From: Collinsella sp. zg1085
Lineage (GTDB): Bacteria > Actinomycetota > Coriobacteriia > Coriobacteriales > Coriobacteriaceae
Direction of reading: 5' to 3'
NCBI RefSeq assembly: GCF_018889955.1
Contig: NZ_CP076545.1
Span: 62,001 to 126,000, forward strand
DNA length: 64,000 nt
Under the pieces are notes generated by a model that saw only the letters and a list, made by a program, of their open reading frames with translations, did no database searches and was not told the DNA's origin. The position numbers and the translations under genes are program-made. How positions within the stretch are numbered: the first letter of the stretch is position 1; each line of letters starts with the position of its first letter. Below, in pieces: positions 15,122-23,928 of this stretch.

Positions 15122-16432
15122 ATGGAAGTCTTAAATTTCATTATCACAAACATTTTGACACAAGCATCAATCATCATTGGTATTGTTGCTTTGCTAGGTT
15201 TGGCGTTGCAGCGCAAGTCGCTCAACGACATTATCTCGGGCACGCTTAAAACTATCTTGGGCTTTTTGGTGCTCAATGCCGGTTCAAGCGTTATGCAGGG
15301 CTCGCTGAGCTTCTTTGGCGATATGTTTAACAGCGCATTTGGCTTTAATGGCATGTCGGCGGTGGTGGCTTCAATTGAGGGCATCAACGGACAGGCAATG
15401 ACCGATTTAGGGCTAGGCTCAGAAATTGCTATCTGCCTTGCGGGTATTTTTGTAGTCAATATTATTCTTGCACGCTTAACACCCTTTAAGTATGTGTTTT
15501 TGACTGGTCAGGCGCTGCTTTGGGAGTCAACGCTTTGCGTGGTCTTTGCATACTTTACGGGGCTGCGCGGTTTACTGCTCATTCTAATTGCATCGCTGGT
15601 AGGTGGCGCTTTTGCAACGCTCATGCCGGCTTTTGCTCAGCCAATTGTACGCAAGATTACCGAAAGTGATGACATTGCGCTTGGTCACTTCTGCACCTTT
15701 GGCTATATGTTTACCGCACTCATTGCTGGTGTAACCAAGAAGCTATTTGGTAGTTCTGCCTCTGAGTCTGCCGAGGAGCTTGAGCTGCCCTCTGCGTTGT
15801 CGTTTATGCAGGACAGCTATCTTGCCGTTATGGTTGTCATGATTCCGTTTTATTTGATTGTAGCGGCCTTTGCTGGCGCGGAAGCTGCTGCGTCATATGC
15901 TGGTAAAACCAACTATTTGGTATTTGCATTTTTGCAGGCTATGCAGTTTGTTGTAGGTCTGTATGTCTTGTTAGCAGGTGTTCGTCTGTTGTTGGCTGAG
16001 CTCGTTCCGGCATTCCAAGGCATCTCTATGAAGCTGGTACCCGACGCAAAGCCAGCGCTTGATTGCCCGGTACTGTTTACTTATGCGCCTAACTCCGTCA
16101 TTTTGGGCTTCATTTTTACCACGATTGGCTCTTTGATAGGCATGGCTATCACCGGCTTTATGGGCACCCTAGTTATTCCAGGCGTTATGTCTAACTTCTT
16201 TGCAGGCGGCACGGCAGGTATCTTTGGCAATGCGGTTGACGGTCGTCGCGGTGTTATTATTGGCTGCATTTTCCACGGCATTTTTATCATGATTTTGCCT
16301 GCGCTGCTTTCACCCATGTTGGCACAAATTGGTTTTGTCAACATGACCTGCACCGATGTTGACACAGTGGTTACGGGCTTCTTCTTTATGGGAGTTCGTT
16401 CGGTTCTGTCTTTGTTTGGTGTGGCAATTTAG
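15122..16432 (+). CDS. PTS EIIC, ascorbate (UlaA) family permease
   Basis: Multi-spanning membrane permease of the UlaA/SgaT family. It begins MEVLNFIITNILTQASIIIG, the usual first helix, and contains the family segments LGFLVLNAGSSVMQGSL, PTS-type substrate loops (GFNGMSAVVASIEGINGQAM) and repeated glycine-rich helices to residue 436. The ATG at 15122 has AAGGGAG seven bases upstream. The longer frame from 15098 lacks a site. With the upstream IIA and IIB it forms a complete permease. No UlaG/UlaD/UlaE/UlaF ascorbate-catabolic genes are present, so the substrate is probably another sugar acid or polyol. Confidence 0.94.
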   Translation: MEVLNFIITNILTQASIIIGIVALLGLALQRKSLNDIISGTLKTILGFLVLNAGSSVMQGSLSFFGDMFNSAFGFNGMSAVVASIEGINGQAMTDLGLGSEIAICLAGIFVVNIILARLTPFKYVFLTGQALLWESTLCVVFAYFTGLRGLLLILIASLVGGAFATLMPAFAQPIVRKITESDDIALGHFCTFGYMFTALIAGVTKKLFGSSASESAEELELPSALSFMQDSYLAVMVVMIPFYLIVAAFAGAEAAASYAGKTNYLVFAFLQAMQFVVGLYVLLAGVRLLLAELVPAFQGISMKLVPDAKPALDCPVLFTYAPNSVILGFIFTTIGSLIGMAITGFMGTLVIPGVMSNFFAGGTAGIFGNAVDGRRGVIIGCIFHGIFIMILPALLSPMLAQIGFVNMTCTDVDTVVTGFFFMGVRSVLSLFGVAI

Positions 16433-16457
16433 CCCATACCCCACGGTTTAGTCAGTG

Positions 16458-16487
16458 CGCCCTCGCCAATATTGCGAGGGCGTTTTT
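16458..16487 (+). terminator. Rho-independent terminator after the PTS genes
   Basis: CGCCCTCGC (16458-16466) pairs perfectly with GCGAGGGCG (16474-16482) and is followed by TTTTT. It sits 25 bases after the IIC stop and 30 bases before the next gene, so transcription may be reduced rather than continue fully into the downstream kinase and regulator genes. Confidence 0.9.
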
Positions 16488-16516
16488 CTTAAAAGTTTAT
16501 AGGCAAGGTGATAACA

Positions 16517-16924
16517 ATGTCGTTATTTGGTTTTGGCAAAAAGCGCAATGTACAAACAAGTGATAATGCTGCACGTGAGGCAGACCAGAGTGCTGCTCAG
16601 AAATCCATCCAGCAGGAGATGCGCATAGCAGAGCTGCGTGCTGAGCTAAAAGAACTTGTAGGCAAAGCGCGCACCACAAAACTCAATGAGCTTGGCAAGC
16701 TTTTGGCTGAGTTGGGTGAGTTTGATGAGGCAATTATGGTATACGAAGAAAGCCTCGAGCTTGGTGGTGCAATGGGCAAGGCGTCGGCGGCCCTTATGAA
16801 GCTTTACAACAAAAAGCGTGCAGAGGCAGCCGCAAACAAAGATGATGCAGGTATAAAGCTCTATATGGACAAGGTTAATGGCCTACTTGCGCTCTCAAAA
16901 GACCAGTTGCGCGGTCGCGTTTAG
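16517..16924 (+). CDS. Small TPR-like protein, function unknown
   Basis: A 135-residue, helix-rich protein without signal peptide. It begins MSLFGFGKKRNV and has an acidic/alanine-rich coiled segment (about 15-55). A single tetratricopeptide-like helical pair follows (LNELGKLLAELGEFDEAIMV, then YEESLELGGAMGKA), and it ends with a second helix pair. AAGGTG lies seven bases before the ATG at 16517. It is placed between a PTS operon and a P-loop kinase. I do not recognise a specific family beyond the TPR-like helices, so no function is proposed. Confidence 0.75.
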   Translation: MSLFGFGKKRNVQTSDNAAREADQSAAQKSIQQEMRIAELRAELKELVGKARTTKLNELGKLLAELGEFDEAIMVYEESLELGGAMGKASAALMKLYNKKRAEAAANKDDAGIKLYMDKVNGLLALSKDQLRGRV

Positions 16925-16965
16925 ATTTGGCTCACCGCTTAAAACTCACGTGTAAAGGTAGATAT

Positions 16966-17580
16966 ATGAAACCTGTACTTATCTTGCTTGCGGGCTATCC
17001 TGCAACAGGTAAAACCTATCTGTTACAAAGGATTCAGGCACGCTTTGCGCATATTGATTTTGGGCTTGTGGGGCCAGATGACATTAAAGAAGAGGTGTGG
17101 GACGAGCTTGGCTTTTCTAATGAGAAAGAAAAGGCCGTGCTTGAGCTTGAAGTTTGGCGACGCTACTACGCGCGCATTCGCTTTTGCATGGAGCATAGAC
17201 AAGCAATTTTGTCCGACTATCCCTTCTCAGAAAAACAGCGTCCAACACTTAAGGAGCTGGTTGTTCACTATGGCTATCAGGCGCTTACGATTCGTTTAGT
17301 GGGAGACCCTGAGCGCATTTATGAACGCTCGCTACAGCGTGATTTATCGCCTACGCGCCATGCGGGGCATTTGCTACATAGCTATCGGCCAGGGCAGGTA
17401 TTAGAGAATCGGGCGCAAGCTGCGGGTTTGGTCTCGCGTGAGCTTTTCCTTGAGCGCTGTAGAACCAAGGGCTATGAGCGCTTTTGCTTGGGGCATTTGA
17501 TTGAAGTAGATGCAACTGATTTGGCAGCTATTGACTACGAGGAGTTGCTAAGACAACTTGGCGCGGCGCTCACGTTATAG
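16966..17580 (+). CDS. P-loop kinase (AAA_33-like)
   Basis: Cytoplasmic nucleotide-binding protein of about 204 residues. Walker A is GYPATGKT at residues 10-17, followed by a lid region rich in Arg/Tyr (VWRRYYARIRFCMEHRQAIL). The second half contains the conserved IRLVGDPERIYERSLQRDL. The layout fits AAA_33-type small-molecule or sugar kinases. AAAGGT precedes the ATG at 16966. An upstream TTG in frame at 16927 has no good site. Given the adjacent PTS/aldolase operon, phosphorylation of a sugar phosphate is possible but is an inference. Confidence 0.82.
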   Translation: MKPVLILLAGYPATGKTYLLQRIQARFAHIDFGLVGPDDIKEEVWDELGFSNEKEKAVLELEVWRRYYARIRFCMEHRQAILSDYPFSEKQRPTLKELVVHYGYQALTIRLVGDPERIYERSLQRDLSPTRHAGHLLHSYRPGQVLENRAQAAGLVSRELFLERCRTKGYERFCLGHLIEVDATDLAAIDYEELLRQLGAALTL

Positions 17581-17700
17581 CAGCATGAGATGTTTCGGGA
17601 TTAAGCAAATTATAGTTTTTAGAGGGTGCATGTTATTATCGAGAGGCGAGTTAGTTGGAAAATGCAGGTGTGGATGTTGAAAAAACAGGAGGTGGCTACC

Positions 17701-18432
17701 TTGTCAGGGCTTGACTTTAGTGGCAAAAAGCAGCTGTATTATCAGCTGTACGACATCCTGTTTCAAGATATTGTCAACGATGCCTATTCAGTGGGTGATT
17801 ACATCCCGTCTGAGACAGAACTTATGCGTCAGTATGGGGTTTCACGAGCTACCGCGCGCAAAGCTATGGAGCTGCTCGCCAATAATGGGCTTATAAAAAA
17901 ACGGCGTGGTCATGGTTCTGAGGTTATTGCAACACGCCCAAATACCTCGCCAAATCGTGTGGCAAGTTATATTAAAAAAGGACTTGCCGATCAAAAGACA
18001 CCCATCAAGCGTACCATCGAAAGCGGTATTGTTCCTGCAGACGCATTGGTGTCCGAGCGCTTACATATTCCAGCTGCGAGCGATATGTTTCAGCTTTGCC
18101 GTGTGCGCTATTCGGGCGAGGAGCCTTGCTACCTAGAGACTATTCAGGTTGAACGCGCGTATACGCCTCATGCCTTGGGGCACGATTTTTCAATGGAGTC
18201 ATGGCGTAGCTACCTCACGCATGAGTGTAAGGTGCGCTGGAGCCGTGCGGTGCAGTCAATTTATGCGGTGGTGGCAGATGAGGTGCGGGCATCTTTGCTA
18301 CAGGTAGAGCCGGGCGACCCTTTGGTCTATATTGAGCGTATTTCTATCGATACTGCTGGTATACCCCGTGAATTTGTACAGACTTATTATCGTGCTGATT
18401 TGTATCACTTAGAGATTGAGCTTGACGTATAA
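17701..18432 (+). CDS. GntR/HutC-family transcriptional regulator (UTRA domain)
   Basis: The N-terminal winged helix (about residues 8-75) contains PSETELMRQYGVSRATARKA and KRRGHGSEV, the GntR signature. The C-terminal UTRA ligand-binding domain (about 95-240) contains PCYLETIQVERAY and ends FVQTYYRADLYHLEIEL. Family members sense a sugar or sugar phosphate. The start is set at the TTG at 17701 because AGGAGG lies eight bases upstream. A frame open from a GTG at 17626 would bury that site. It probably controls the aldolase/PTS operon. Confidence 0.9.
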   Translation: MSGLDFSGKKQLYYQLYDILFQDIVNDAYSVGDYIPSETELMRQYGVSRATARKAMELLANNGLIKKRRGHGSEVIATRPNTSPNRVASYIKKGLADQKTPIKRTIESGIVPADALVSERLHIPAASDMFQLCRVRYSGEEPCYLETIQVERAYTPHALGHDFSMESWRSYLTHECKVRWSRAVQSIYAVVADEVRASLLQVEPGDPLVYIERISIDTAGIPREFVQTYYRADLYHLEIELDV

Positions 18433-18455
18433 GCGTAGTAGCTCACGTTCAAACG

Positions 18456-19163
18456 CTATTTTCGCGCGTCGTTCATCTGCTGAACAAGCTGAGAAAGTGA
18501 TTGTACCTGTGCTTCAAGTTCAGCAATGCGCCGCTCATTTGCCGCAATGTTTTCACGGTTAGCAGAGCTATCCTCAAAAACGGGGTCGGGCAGGTTTTCG
18601 CGGTGTTGTTCGGCATCAACGATAGCGGTAGAAACACGGCTGCCGTTTTGTCGCACCACACGTCCCGGAATACCAACCACCGTGCAATGCGCTGGCACGT
18701 CTTTTACGACAACCGAATTTCCGCCAATGCGCACATCATTGGCAATAGTGATATTGCCAAGCACCTTAGCTCCGGTGCCAACTACAACACGGTCTCCGAG
18801 GGTAGGATGGCGCTTGCCGCTTTCGTTGCCGGTGCCACCAAGGGTAACGCCCTGGTAGAGTATGCAGTCATCGCCAATTACAGTGGTTTCACCAATAACA
18901 ACGCCCATGGCATGGTCGATAAACAAACGCCGCCCTAATTGCGCCGCGGGGTGAATCTCTACACCGGTAAAAAATCGCGTAATCTGCGAGAGCACCCGTG
19001 CAAGTCCACGTAAACCATGATTCCACAGCCAGTGCTCTGGTGTGTGTGCCCATTTTGCGTGAAGGCCTGGGTACGAAAGAAAAATAATAAAGCTCGTTTG
19101 AGCAGCAGGGTCGTGACGCTTTACCGCATGTATATCCTCTTTAATGGTGGTAAGAAAACTCAC
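18456..19163 (-). CDS. cysE: Serine O-acetyltransferase
   Basis: Left-handed beta-helix acetyltransferase that converts L-serine and acetyl-CoA to O-acetylserine for cysteine synthesis. The hexapeptide-repeat region includes [42 protein letters not shown] and [20 protein letters not shown]. The start is probably GTG at 19163, with AAAGGG eight bases upstream. A TTG two codons earlier directly abuts that site. A polar tail of about 55 residues rich in Glu and Gln follows the catalytic domain ([16 protein letters not shown], likely a coiled coil). It is convergent with the gntR gene; no cysK is in view. Confidence 0.95.
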   Translation of the reverse strand: MSFLTTIKEDIHAVKRHDPAAQTSFIIFLSYPGLHAKWAHTPEHWLWNHGLRGLARVLSQITRFFTGVEIHPAAQLGRRLFIDHAMGVVIGETTVIGDDCILYQGVTLGGTGNESGKRHPTLGDRVVVGTGAKVLGNITIANDVRIGGNSVVVKDVPAHCTVVGIPGRVVRQNGSRVSTAIVDAEQHRENLPDPVFEDSSANRENIAANERRIAELEAQVQSLSQLVQQMNDARK

Positions 19164-19388
19164 AGTCAACCCTTTATATCAAGACGCGCTACGTATGCAC
19201 GCCGCTTCAATCAATAGAAATCACATAGTAGAGCGTAAGCCCTGCTTAGTCTAGTAAAGGCAATCGAGAAAAGCATATGTATTTTGAGCATTCGTTTACA
19301 ATAACTCGAGATTTGTACCAAGAAATGCACATGCGATAAGCCAAGGCGTATCTGCACGCATACGGCTTACAAGATAAAGGATTGATTC

Positions 19389-20042
19389 ATGGGTATTGTT
19401 GAGTTTTTAACCGAGTTGCTAAAAGACCCGCGAGGAGCTATTGCCACGTGGATTGCCTTAGGCCCGCTTTATGCATACGGCTTTATATTTTTGATTATCT
19501 TTATTGAGACCGGCGTGGTGTTTATGCCGTTTTTGCCGGGCGATTCCCTACTTTTTGCAGCAGGTATTTTTGCTCACGAAACAGGCCCGCTTGACATAGT
19601 AACCCTGCTTATAGTGATTTGGATTGCAGCAATCCTTGGCGACCAGATGAATTTTATGATTGGTCACTTTTTTGGACAGCGCATTATTTCTTCGGGCAAG
19701 ATAAAGGTTATGACCCCCGAGCACATTGAGAAAAGTGAGGCGTTTCTTAGCAAATGGGGTCATCTCGCAATTTTTCTGGGGCGCTTTTTTCCTTTTATTC
19801 GTACGTTTGTGCCCTTTTTAGCAGGAATGGGCGGCATGAAGTGGCATTCTTTTGTGCTGTATAACATTTTGGGCGGCATTACGTGGTCAACTGTGTTTAT
19901 TTTGCTTGGCTACTTTTTTGGCGGTATTTCAGCAGTTCAAGATCACTTTGAGGTCATTGTTTTGGGCATTATTGCTGTTTCGCTCATCCCTGCTGTAGTG
20001 GGGCTTGTTCGGGCACGTATGGCATCAAAGCGAGACAAGTAA
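19389..20042 (+). CDS. DedA-family membrane protein
   Basis: Integral membrane protein of the DedA/SNARE-associated family, 217 residues, proposed in other bacteria to move undecaprenyl phosphate or other lipids across the membrane. Typical features are ETGVVFMPFLPGDSLLFAAG, the central GDQMNFMIGHFFGQR and the conserved arginine motif FLGRFFPFIRTFVPFLAGMG. Five or six hydrophobic segments are visible. It appears monocistronic, between cysE and ilvE. Confidence 0.94.
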   Translation: MGIVEFLTELLKDPRGAIATWIALGPLYAYGFIFLIIFIETGVVFMPFLPGDSLLFAAGIFAHETGPLDIVTLLIVIWIAAILGDQMNFMIGHFFGQRIISSGKIKVMTPEHIEKSEAFLSKWGHLAIFLGRFFPFIRTFVPFLAGMGGMKWHSFVLYNILGGITWSTVFILLGYFFGGISAVQDHFEVIVLGIIAVSLIPAVVGLVRARMASKRDK

Positions 20043-20183
20043 GAGCGCAAAGCACAGGTTAAAGTCGTATAGGGAATTGTTTCCAGTCTACAAAGAATCG
20101 CAGAGCGTGAGGCTTGTTTAGATGCGGCGCATGGTATAAGGCGTACAATCGGGCGAGTATTTGTAGAAGCGAGAGGAAACACC

Positions 20184-21224
20184 ATGACCGAAGCAAAACA
20201 AGACATTGACTGGAACAACTTAAGTTTTGCCTATATGCCTACCGACTACAGTTATGTGGCAGACTGGAAAGATGGGGCATGGGGAGCAGGTGAGCTTACG
20301 CGCAAACATGAAATTACCCTGTCTGAATGTGCCGGTATTTTTCATTATTGCCAAGAAGTCTTTGAAGGTCTTAAGGCTTATACCACAGCAGATGGGCGCA
20401 TTGTGACCTTTCGCCCTGATTTGAATGCGCAGCGTATGTTTGATTCGGCGGAGCGTCTTGAGATGCCGCCTTACCCGCTTGATAGTTTTGTTGAGGCGGT
20501 CGAGCAGGTCGTGGCAGCAAATGCAAGCTGGGTTCCACCGTTTGGCTCGGGAGCAAGCCTGTATGTGCGTCCCTTTATGATTGGGTCGGGCGATGTAATC
20601 GGAGTAGCTCCAGCGCCTGAGTATCATTTTCATATTTTAACAACACCGGTGGGTCCCTATTTTAAGGGTGGCTTAAAGCCCATTAAGCTGCGTATTGCTG
20701 AATATGACCGCGCGGCACCCCATGGTACCGGCAGCATCAAAGCGGGACTTAACTATGCCATGAGCCTTAAATCCACCATGGACGCTCATCGGGCAGGCTT
20801 TGCCGAAAATCTCTATCTCGATTCACAGTCGCGCCAGTATGTTGAAGAAACAGGTGGCGCAAATGTGCTTTTGGTAGCACAGGACGGAACGCTTGTGGTG
20901 CCCATGAGTCAAACTAATTCAATTTTGCCTTCAATTACGAGGCGCTCCCTTGTGCAAGTGGCAAAAGACTTGGGTATGGAGGTTGTTGAGCGTCCTGTGC
21001 TTTGGGAAGAGCTGAAGCGCGGTGACTTTGTTGAATGCGGTTTGTGCGGCACTGCTGCGGTCATTTCTCCGGTGGGCGAGATTCATGAAGGGGATACCGT
21101 GGTGAGTTTTGCTCAGGGTCATGATGAGATGGGACCGGTTATGACGCAGTTGCGCAAGACCCTGACTGGCATTCAGGACGGTGTGGTTGAAGACCTTCAT
21201 GGATGGGTGCACCAAATTGCCTAA
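20184..21224 (+). CDS. ilvE: Branched-chain amino acid aminotransferase
   Basis: PLP enzyme (fold type IV) for the last step of valine, leucine and isoleucine synthesis. Motifs include CQEVFEGLKAY, the substrate region YVRPFMIGSG, the catalytic-lysine segment GTGSIKAGLNYAMSL (Lys near 186) and YVEETGGANVLLV. The length of 346 residues matches the BCAT subgroup of actinobacteria and firmicutes. GAGAGGAAACACC precedes the ATG. A strong terminator follows, so it is transcribed alone. Confidence 0.96.
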   Translation: MTEAKQDIDWNNLSFAYMPTDYSYVADWKDGAWGAGELTRKHEITLSECAGIFHYCQEVFEGLKAYTTADGRIVTFRPDLNAQRMFDSAERLEMPPYPLDSFVEAVEQVVAANASWVPPFGSGASLYVRPFMIGSGDVIGVAPAPEYHFHILTTPVGPYFKGGLKPIKLRIAEYDRAAPHGTGSIKAGLNYAMSLKSTMDAHRAGFAENLYLDSQSRQYVEETGGANVLLVAQDGTLVVPMSQTNSILPSITRRSLVQVAKDLGMEVVERPVLWEELKRGDFVECGLCGTAAVISPVGEIHEGDTVVSFAQGHDEMGPVMTQLRKTLTGIQDGVVEDLHGWVHQIA

Positions 21225-21276
21225 ATCAACGGCGTGAAACACTGCGTGTTTAGTAAATTCCCTGCTAAATAGCCTT

Positions 21277-21317
21277 AACGGTCATGGACACCTTGCAGTC
21301 CATGACCGTTTTGTTTC
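21277..21317 (+). terminator. Terminator after ilvE
   Basis: AACGGTCATGGAC (21277-21289) and GTCCATGACCGTT (21298-21310) form a perfect 13-bp stem with an eight-base loop followed by TTGTTT. Confidence 0.9.
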
Positions 21318-21344
21318 AGCTTAGTTAATCAGTCTTGCATCAAA

Positions 21345-21359
21345 TACTTTAGTAAAGTA
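21345..21359. promoter_or_regulatory. Palindromic candidate operator upstream of the amino-acid ABC operon
   Basis: TACTTTAGTAAAGTA is a perfect 15-base palindrome about 67 bases before the binding-protein start, followed closely by another AAAGTA. Its place in the leader suggests a repressor site for the transporter operon. The protein that would bind is not known. Confidence 0.4.
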
Positions 21360-21425
21360 AAGTACCTCACGTGCACAAGACAGAGAGTGTCAAACACTCA
21401 GACGCTGAGACGAGAGGATAAAGAC

Positions 21426-22280
21426 ATGAAGAAGAACATGCTTCGCAATTTTGTTGCCGGTGTGGCAGCGCTTGCGCTATCGGTAGGTTTAGTTGCGTGC
21501 TCGGGTGGCAAAGCAGCAGAAAGCACAAATAGGTCAGGTGCTGATACTGCAAAAGATACATCAGCTGCAGCAACTGGTACCTTGGTTGTAGGTTTTGACC
21601 AGGCGTATCCACCTTATGGTTTTGTTAATGACCAGGGTGAGTTTACGGGCTTTGACCTTGACTTGGCAAAGGCAGTGGCCGATAAGCTGGGCTGGAAGCT
21701 TGAGTATTCGCCCATTGACTGGGACGCAAAGGATACGCTGCTCAATTCTGGTGCTATTAACGCTATTTGGAACGGCTTTACCATGGAAGGTCGTGAGGAC
21801 GGCTATAGCTTCTCTGAGCCGTACATGCTGAATCAGCAAGTTGTGGTTGTAAAAAAGAATGCAGGTATCGAAAAATTGGCAGATTTAGCAGGCAAGAACG
21901 TTATTACACAGGCTGACTCTGCGGCAGCAAGCGTGCTTGAGGGTGACCAGACTGAGCTTGCAAAGAGCTTTGCAGCCCTTGAGACACGTCCCGATTACAA
22001 CACTGCTTTTGCCGAGCTTACCTCAGGTGCAACCCAAGCTGTTGCCTGCGACCTTTCTATTGCTCAGTATCAGATGGCGGCAAACCCCGATGCTTACTTT
22101 ATGATTGCTGAGCCGCTTTCAAGCGAGCACTATGCCGTTGGCTTTAAGAAGGGTGATACCGCAAGCGCTGAGCAGGTGAGCAAAACCTTGAAGGGGCTCT
22201 ATACCGACGGTACGGTTAAGCAGCTTTGCGAAAAGTATGCAAGCTACGGCTTGAGTTTTGAGAACTGGGTGCTTAAATAA
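21426..22280 (+). CDS. Amino-acid ABC transporter substrate-binding lipoprotein
   Basis: Secreted, lipid-anchored solute-binding protein of family 3. A signal peptide (MKKNMLRNFVAGVAALAL) leads to the lipobox LVACSG, so the mature protein begins at Cys about residue 24. The SBP_bac_3 core shows LVVGFDQAYPPYGFVNDQGE, GFDLDLAKAVADKLGW and a hinge region with DYNTAFAELTSGATQAVACD. The ATG at 21426 is preferred over a GTG at 21387 because it puts the signal peptide at the N-terminus. The permease and ATPase genes follow. Ligand is a polar amino acid (cystine, glutamine or similar), not determined. Confidence 0.95.
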   Translation: MKKNMLRNFVAGVAALALSVGLVACSGGKAAESTNRSGADTAKDTSAAATGTLVVGFDQAYPPYGFVNDQGEFTGFDLDLAKAVADKLGWKLEYSPIDWDAKDTLLNSGAINAIWNGFTMEGREDGYSFSEPYMLNQQVVVVKKNAGIEKLADLAGKNVITQADSAAASVLEGDQTELAKSFAALETRPDYNTAFAELTSGATQAVACDLSIAQYQMAANPDAYFMIAEPLSSEHYAVGFKKGDTASAEQVSKTLKGLYTDGTVKQLCEKYASYGLSFENWVLK

Positions 22281-22303
22281 ACATCACGGCTAATGAATAC
22301 TGA

Positions 22304-22331
22304 AAGGGTCTGGCTGCGTGCACAGACCCTT
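22304..22331 (+). terminator. Intercistronic hairpin between the binding-protein and permease genes
   Basis: AAGGGTCTG (22304-22312) pairs with CAGACCCTT (22323-22331). The following T-run is weak (TGTTTG), so it probably gives partial termination or protects the upstream message, allowing more binding protein than permease. Confidence 0.6.
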
Positions 22332-22349
22332 GTTTGTGAAAGGATTTCC

Positions 22350-23003
22350 ATGACACTCCCTACTATGATTGGCATGTTGAGCGAGGGCTTTTTAGTCAGT
22401 CTTAGCATTTTTGCACTCACCTTGTTAGGAGCGCTTCCTCTGGGAATCCCGGTTGCCTTTATGCGCATGAGCCGTATTCTTCCTTTGCGCTTGCTCGCGC
22501 GTCTCTATATTTCGCTTATGCGCGGAACGCCGCTCATGTTGCAAATGTTTGCCATTTACTTCGCACCATACTATGTCTTTGGTATTCAGTTGAGCCCCGA
22601 ATCTAAATGGCAGGCCTGTATTGTGGCATTTATTGTGAACTACGCTGCATATTTTGCAGAAATCTATCGGTCAGGTTTGCAATCAATTCCTGCAGGGCAG
22701 CTTGAGGCGGCTGAGGTTTTGGGCTATTCGCGCACTCAGACCTTTGTGCGTATCGTTATGCCACAGGTGCTTAAGCGCATTTTGCCAACATTAGGTAATG
22801 AGGTTATTACGCTGGTGAAGGACACCTCCCTTGCATTTTCAATTGGCGTAGCCGAGATGTTTTCTATGGCAAAGGCCCTAGTTGCTTCTCAGCGCACCAT
22901 GTTTCCGTTTGCAATTGCAGGCGGTTTGTATTGGGTCTTTAATGTACTCATTGAGATTGTTATGGGTCGCATCGAGAAAAAGATGGATTACTATCACGAT
23001 TAA
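22350..23003 (+). CDS. Amino-acid ABC transporter permease
   Basis: Inner-membrane permease of the HisMQ family, about 217 residues from the ATG at 22350, which has AAAGGA upstream. A longer frame from 22293 would run through the intercistronic hairpin. Five hydrophobic segments are visible. The motif YISLMRGTPLMLQMF is conserved in the family, and the ATPase-coupling EAA loop reads LEAAEVLGYSRTQTFVRIVMP. Partners are the lipoprotein at 21426 and the ATPase at 23072. Confidence 0.95.
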   Translation: MTLPTMIGMLSEGFLVSLSIFALTLLGALPLGIPVAFMRMSRILPLRLLARLYISLMRGTPLMLQMFAIYFAPYYVFGIQLSPESKWQACIVAFIVNYAAYFAEIYRSGLQSIPAGQLEAAEVLGYSRTQTFVRIVMPQVLKRILPTLGNEVITLVKDTSLAFSIGVAEMFSMAKALVASQRTMFPFAIAGGLYWVFNVLIEIVMGRIEKKMDYYHD

Positions 23004-23071
23004 GAACGCATTATTGCGCTATAGGTAGTTGTAAGGCAGTAGGTATACAAACGTTGATAAGGGAATGTGTT

Positions 23072-23842
23072 ATGGCTGCACCCGCTCCTGTTTCATTACA
23101 GCACGCACAAAAGGCCTTTGGTACAACAGTGGTACTGCGTGATATTTCACTTGAGGTTGTTACCGGTGAAGTTGTGGCTATCATCGGTCCTTCGGGTGGT
23201 GGCAAGTCAACCTTGCTGCGCTGTCTTACCTTGCTTGAGACGCTTGATGGCGGTAGCCTTTCGTATGGAGACATTGATGTTGCAACTGCCGCACCTGATG
23301 GTCGCTCAGTCTATGGCACTAAGCAGGTACTTGCTGCAGCGCGTCAGCGTTTTGGTCTTGTGTTTCAGGATTTTAACCTGTTTCCGCATATGAGTGTTTT
23401 ACAAAACATTATGGACGCGCCTCTGGTGGTGCAAAAGCGACAACGTGTTGAGGTAGAAGAGCAGGCACGTGCACTCATTGCAAAGATGGGTTTGCTTGGC
23501 TGTGAAAATAAAGTTCCTTATCAGCTGTCGGGCGGTCAGCAACAACGAGCAAGTATCGCCCGCGCCCTTTGTATGAACCCTGAACTGCTGTATTTTGACG
23601 AGCCTACGAGCGCTTTGGACCCTGAGCTTACAGGCGAAGTTCTCAAGACCCTCAAGTTGCTCGCTGAAGAAAAGCGCACCATGATTATTGTGACGCATGA
23701 AATGGACTTTGCTCGTGATGTTGCTAACCGCGTGGTCTTTATGGATGGTGGGCGCATCATTGAGTCAGGCTCGGTAGAGCAGGTGTTTGACCATCCTCAA
23801 CAAGAGCGCACGCGCGCCTTTTTGTCAGGTTACCTGCGATAA
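23072..23842 (+). CDS. Amino-acid ABC transporter ATP-binding protein
   Basis: Cytoplasmic ATPase of the polar-amino-acid uptake family. Walker A GPSGGGKST, Q-loop FQDFNLFPH, signature LSGGQQQRASIARAL, Walker B LLYFDEPTSALDPE and the H-loop VTHEMDFARDVANRV are all intact. The start at ATG 23072 fits the family's usual N-terminus (AAPAPVSLQHAQKAF). A TTG at 23054 is in frame but less likely. It completes the operon 21426-23842. Confidence 0.96.
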   Translation: MAAPAPVSLQHAQKAFGTTVVLRDISLEVVTGEVVAIIGPSGGGKSTLLRCLTLLETLDGGSLSYGDIDVATAAPDGRSVYGTKQVLAAARQRFGLVFQDFNLFPHMSVLQNIMDAPLVVQKRQRVEVEEQARALIAKMGLLGCENKVPYQLSGGQQQRASIARALCMNPELLYFDEPTSALDPELTGEVLKTLKLLAEEKRTMIIVTHEMDFARDVANRVVFMDGGRIIESGSVEQVFDHPQQERTRAFLSGYLR

Positions 23843-23928
23843 ATATTGATGTCGCTGCACAATTAAATCTCTTACAGCAACTGTTTTATGTTAGGCTAGC
23901 GCTCACCAGAGACTTGAAAGGAGCTCTT

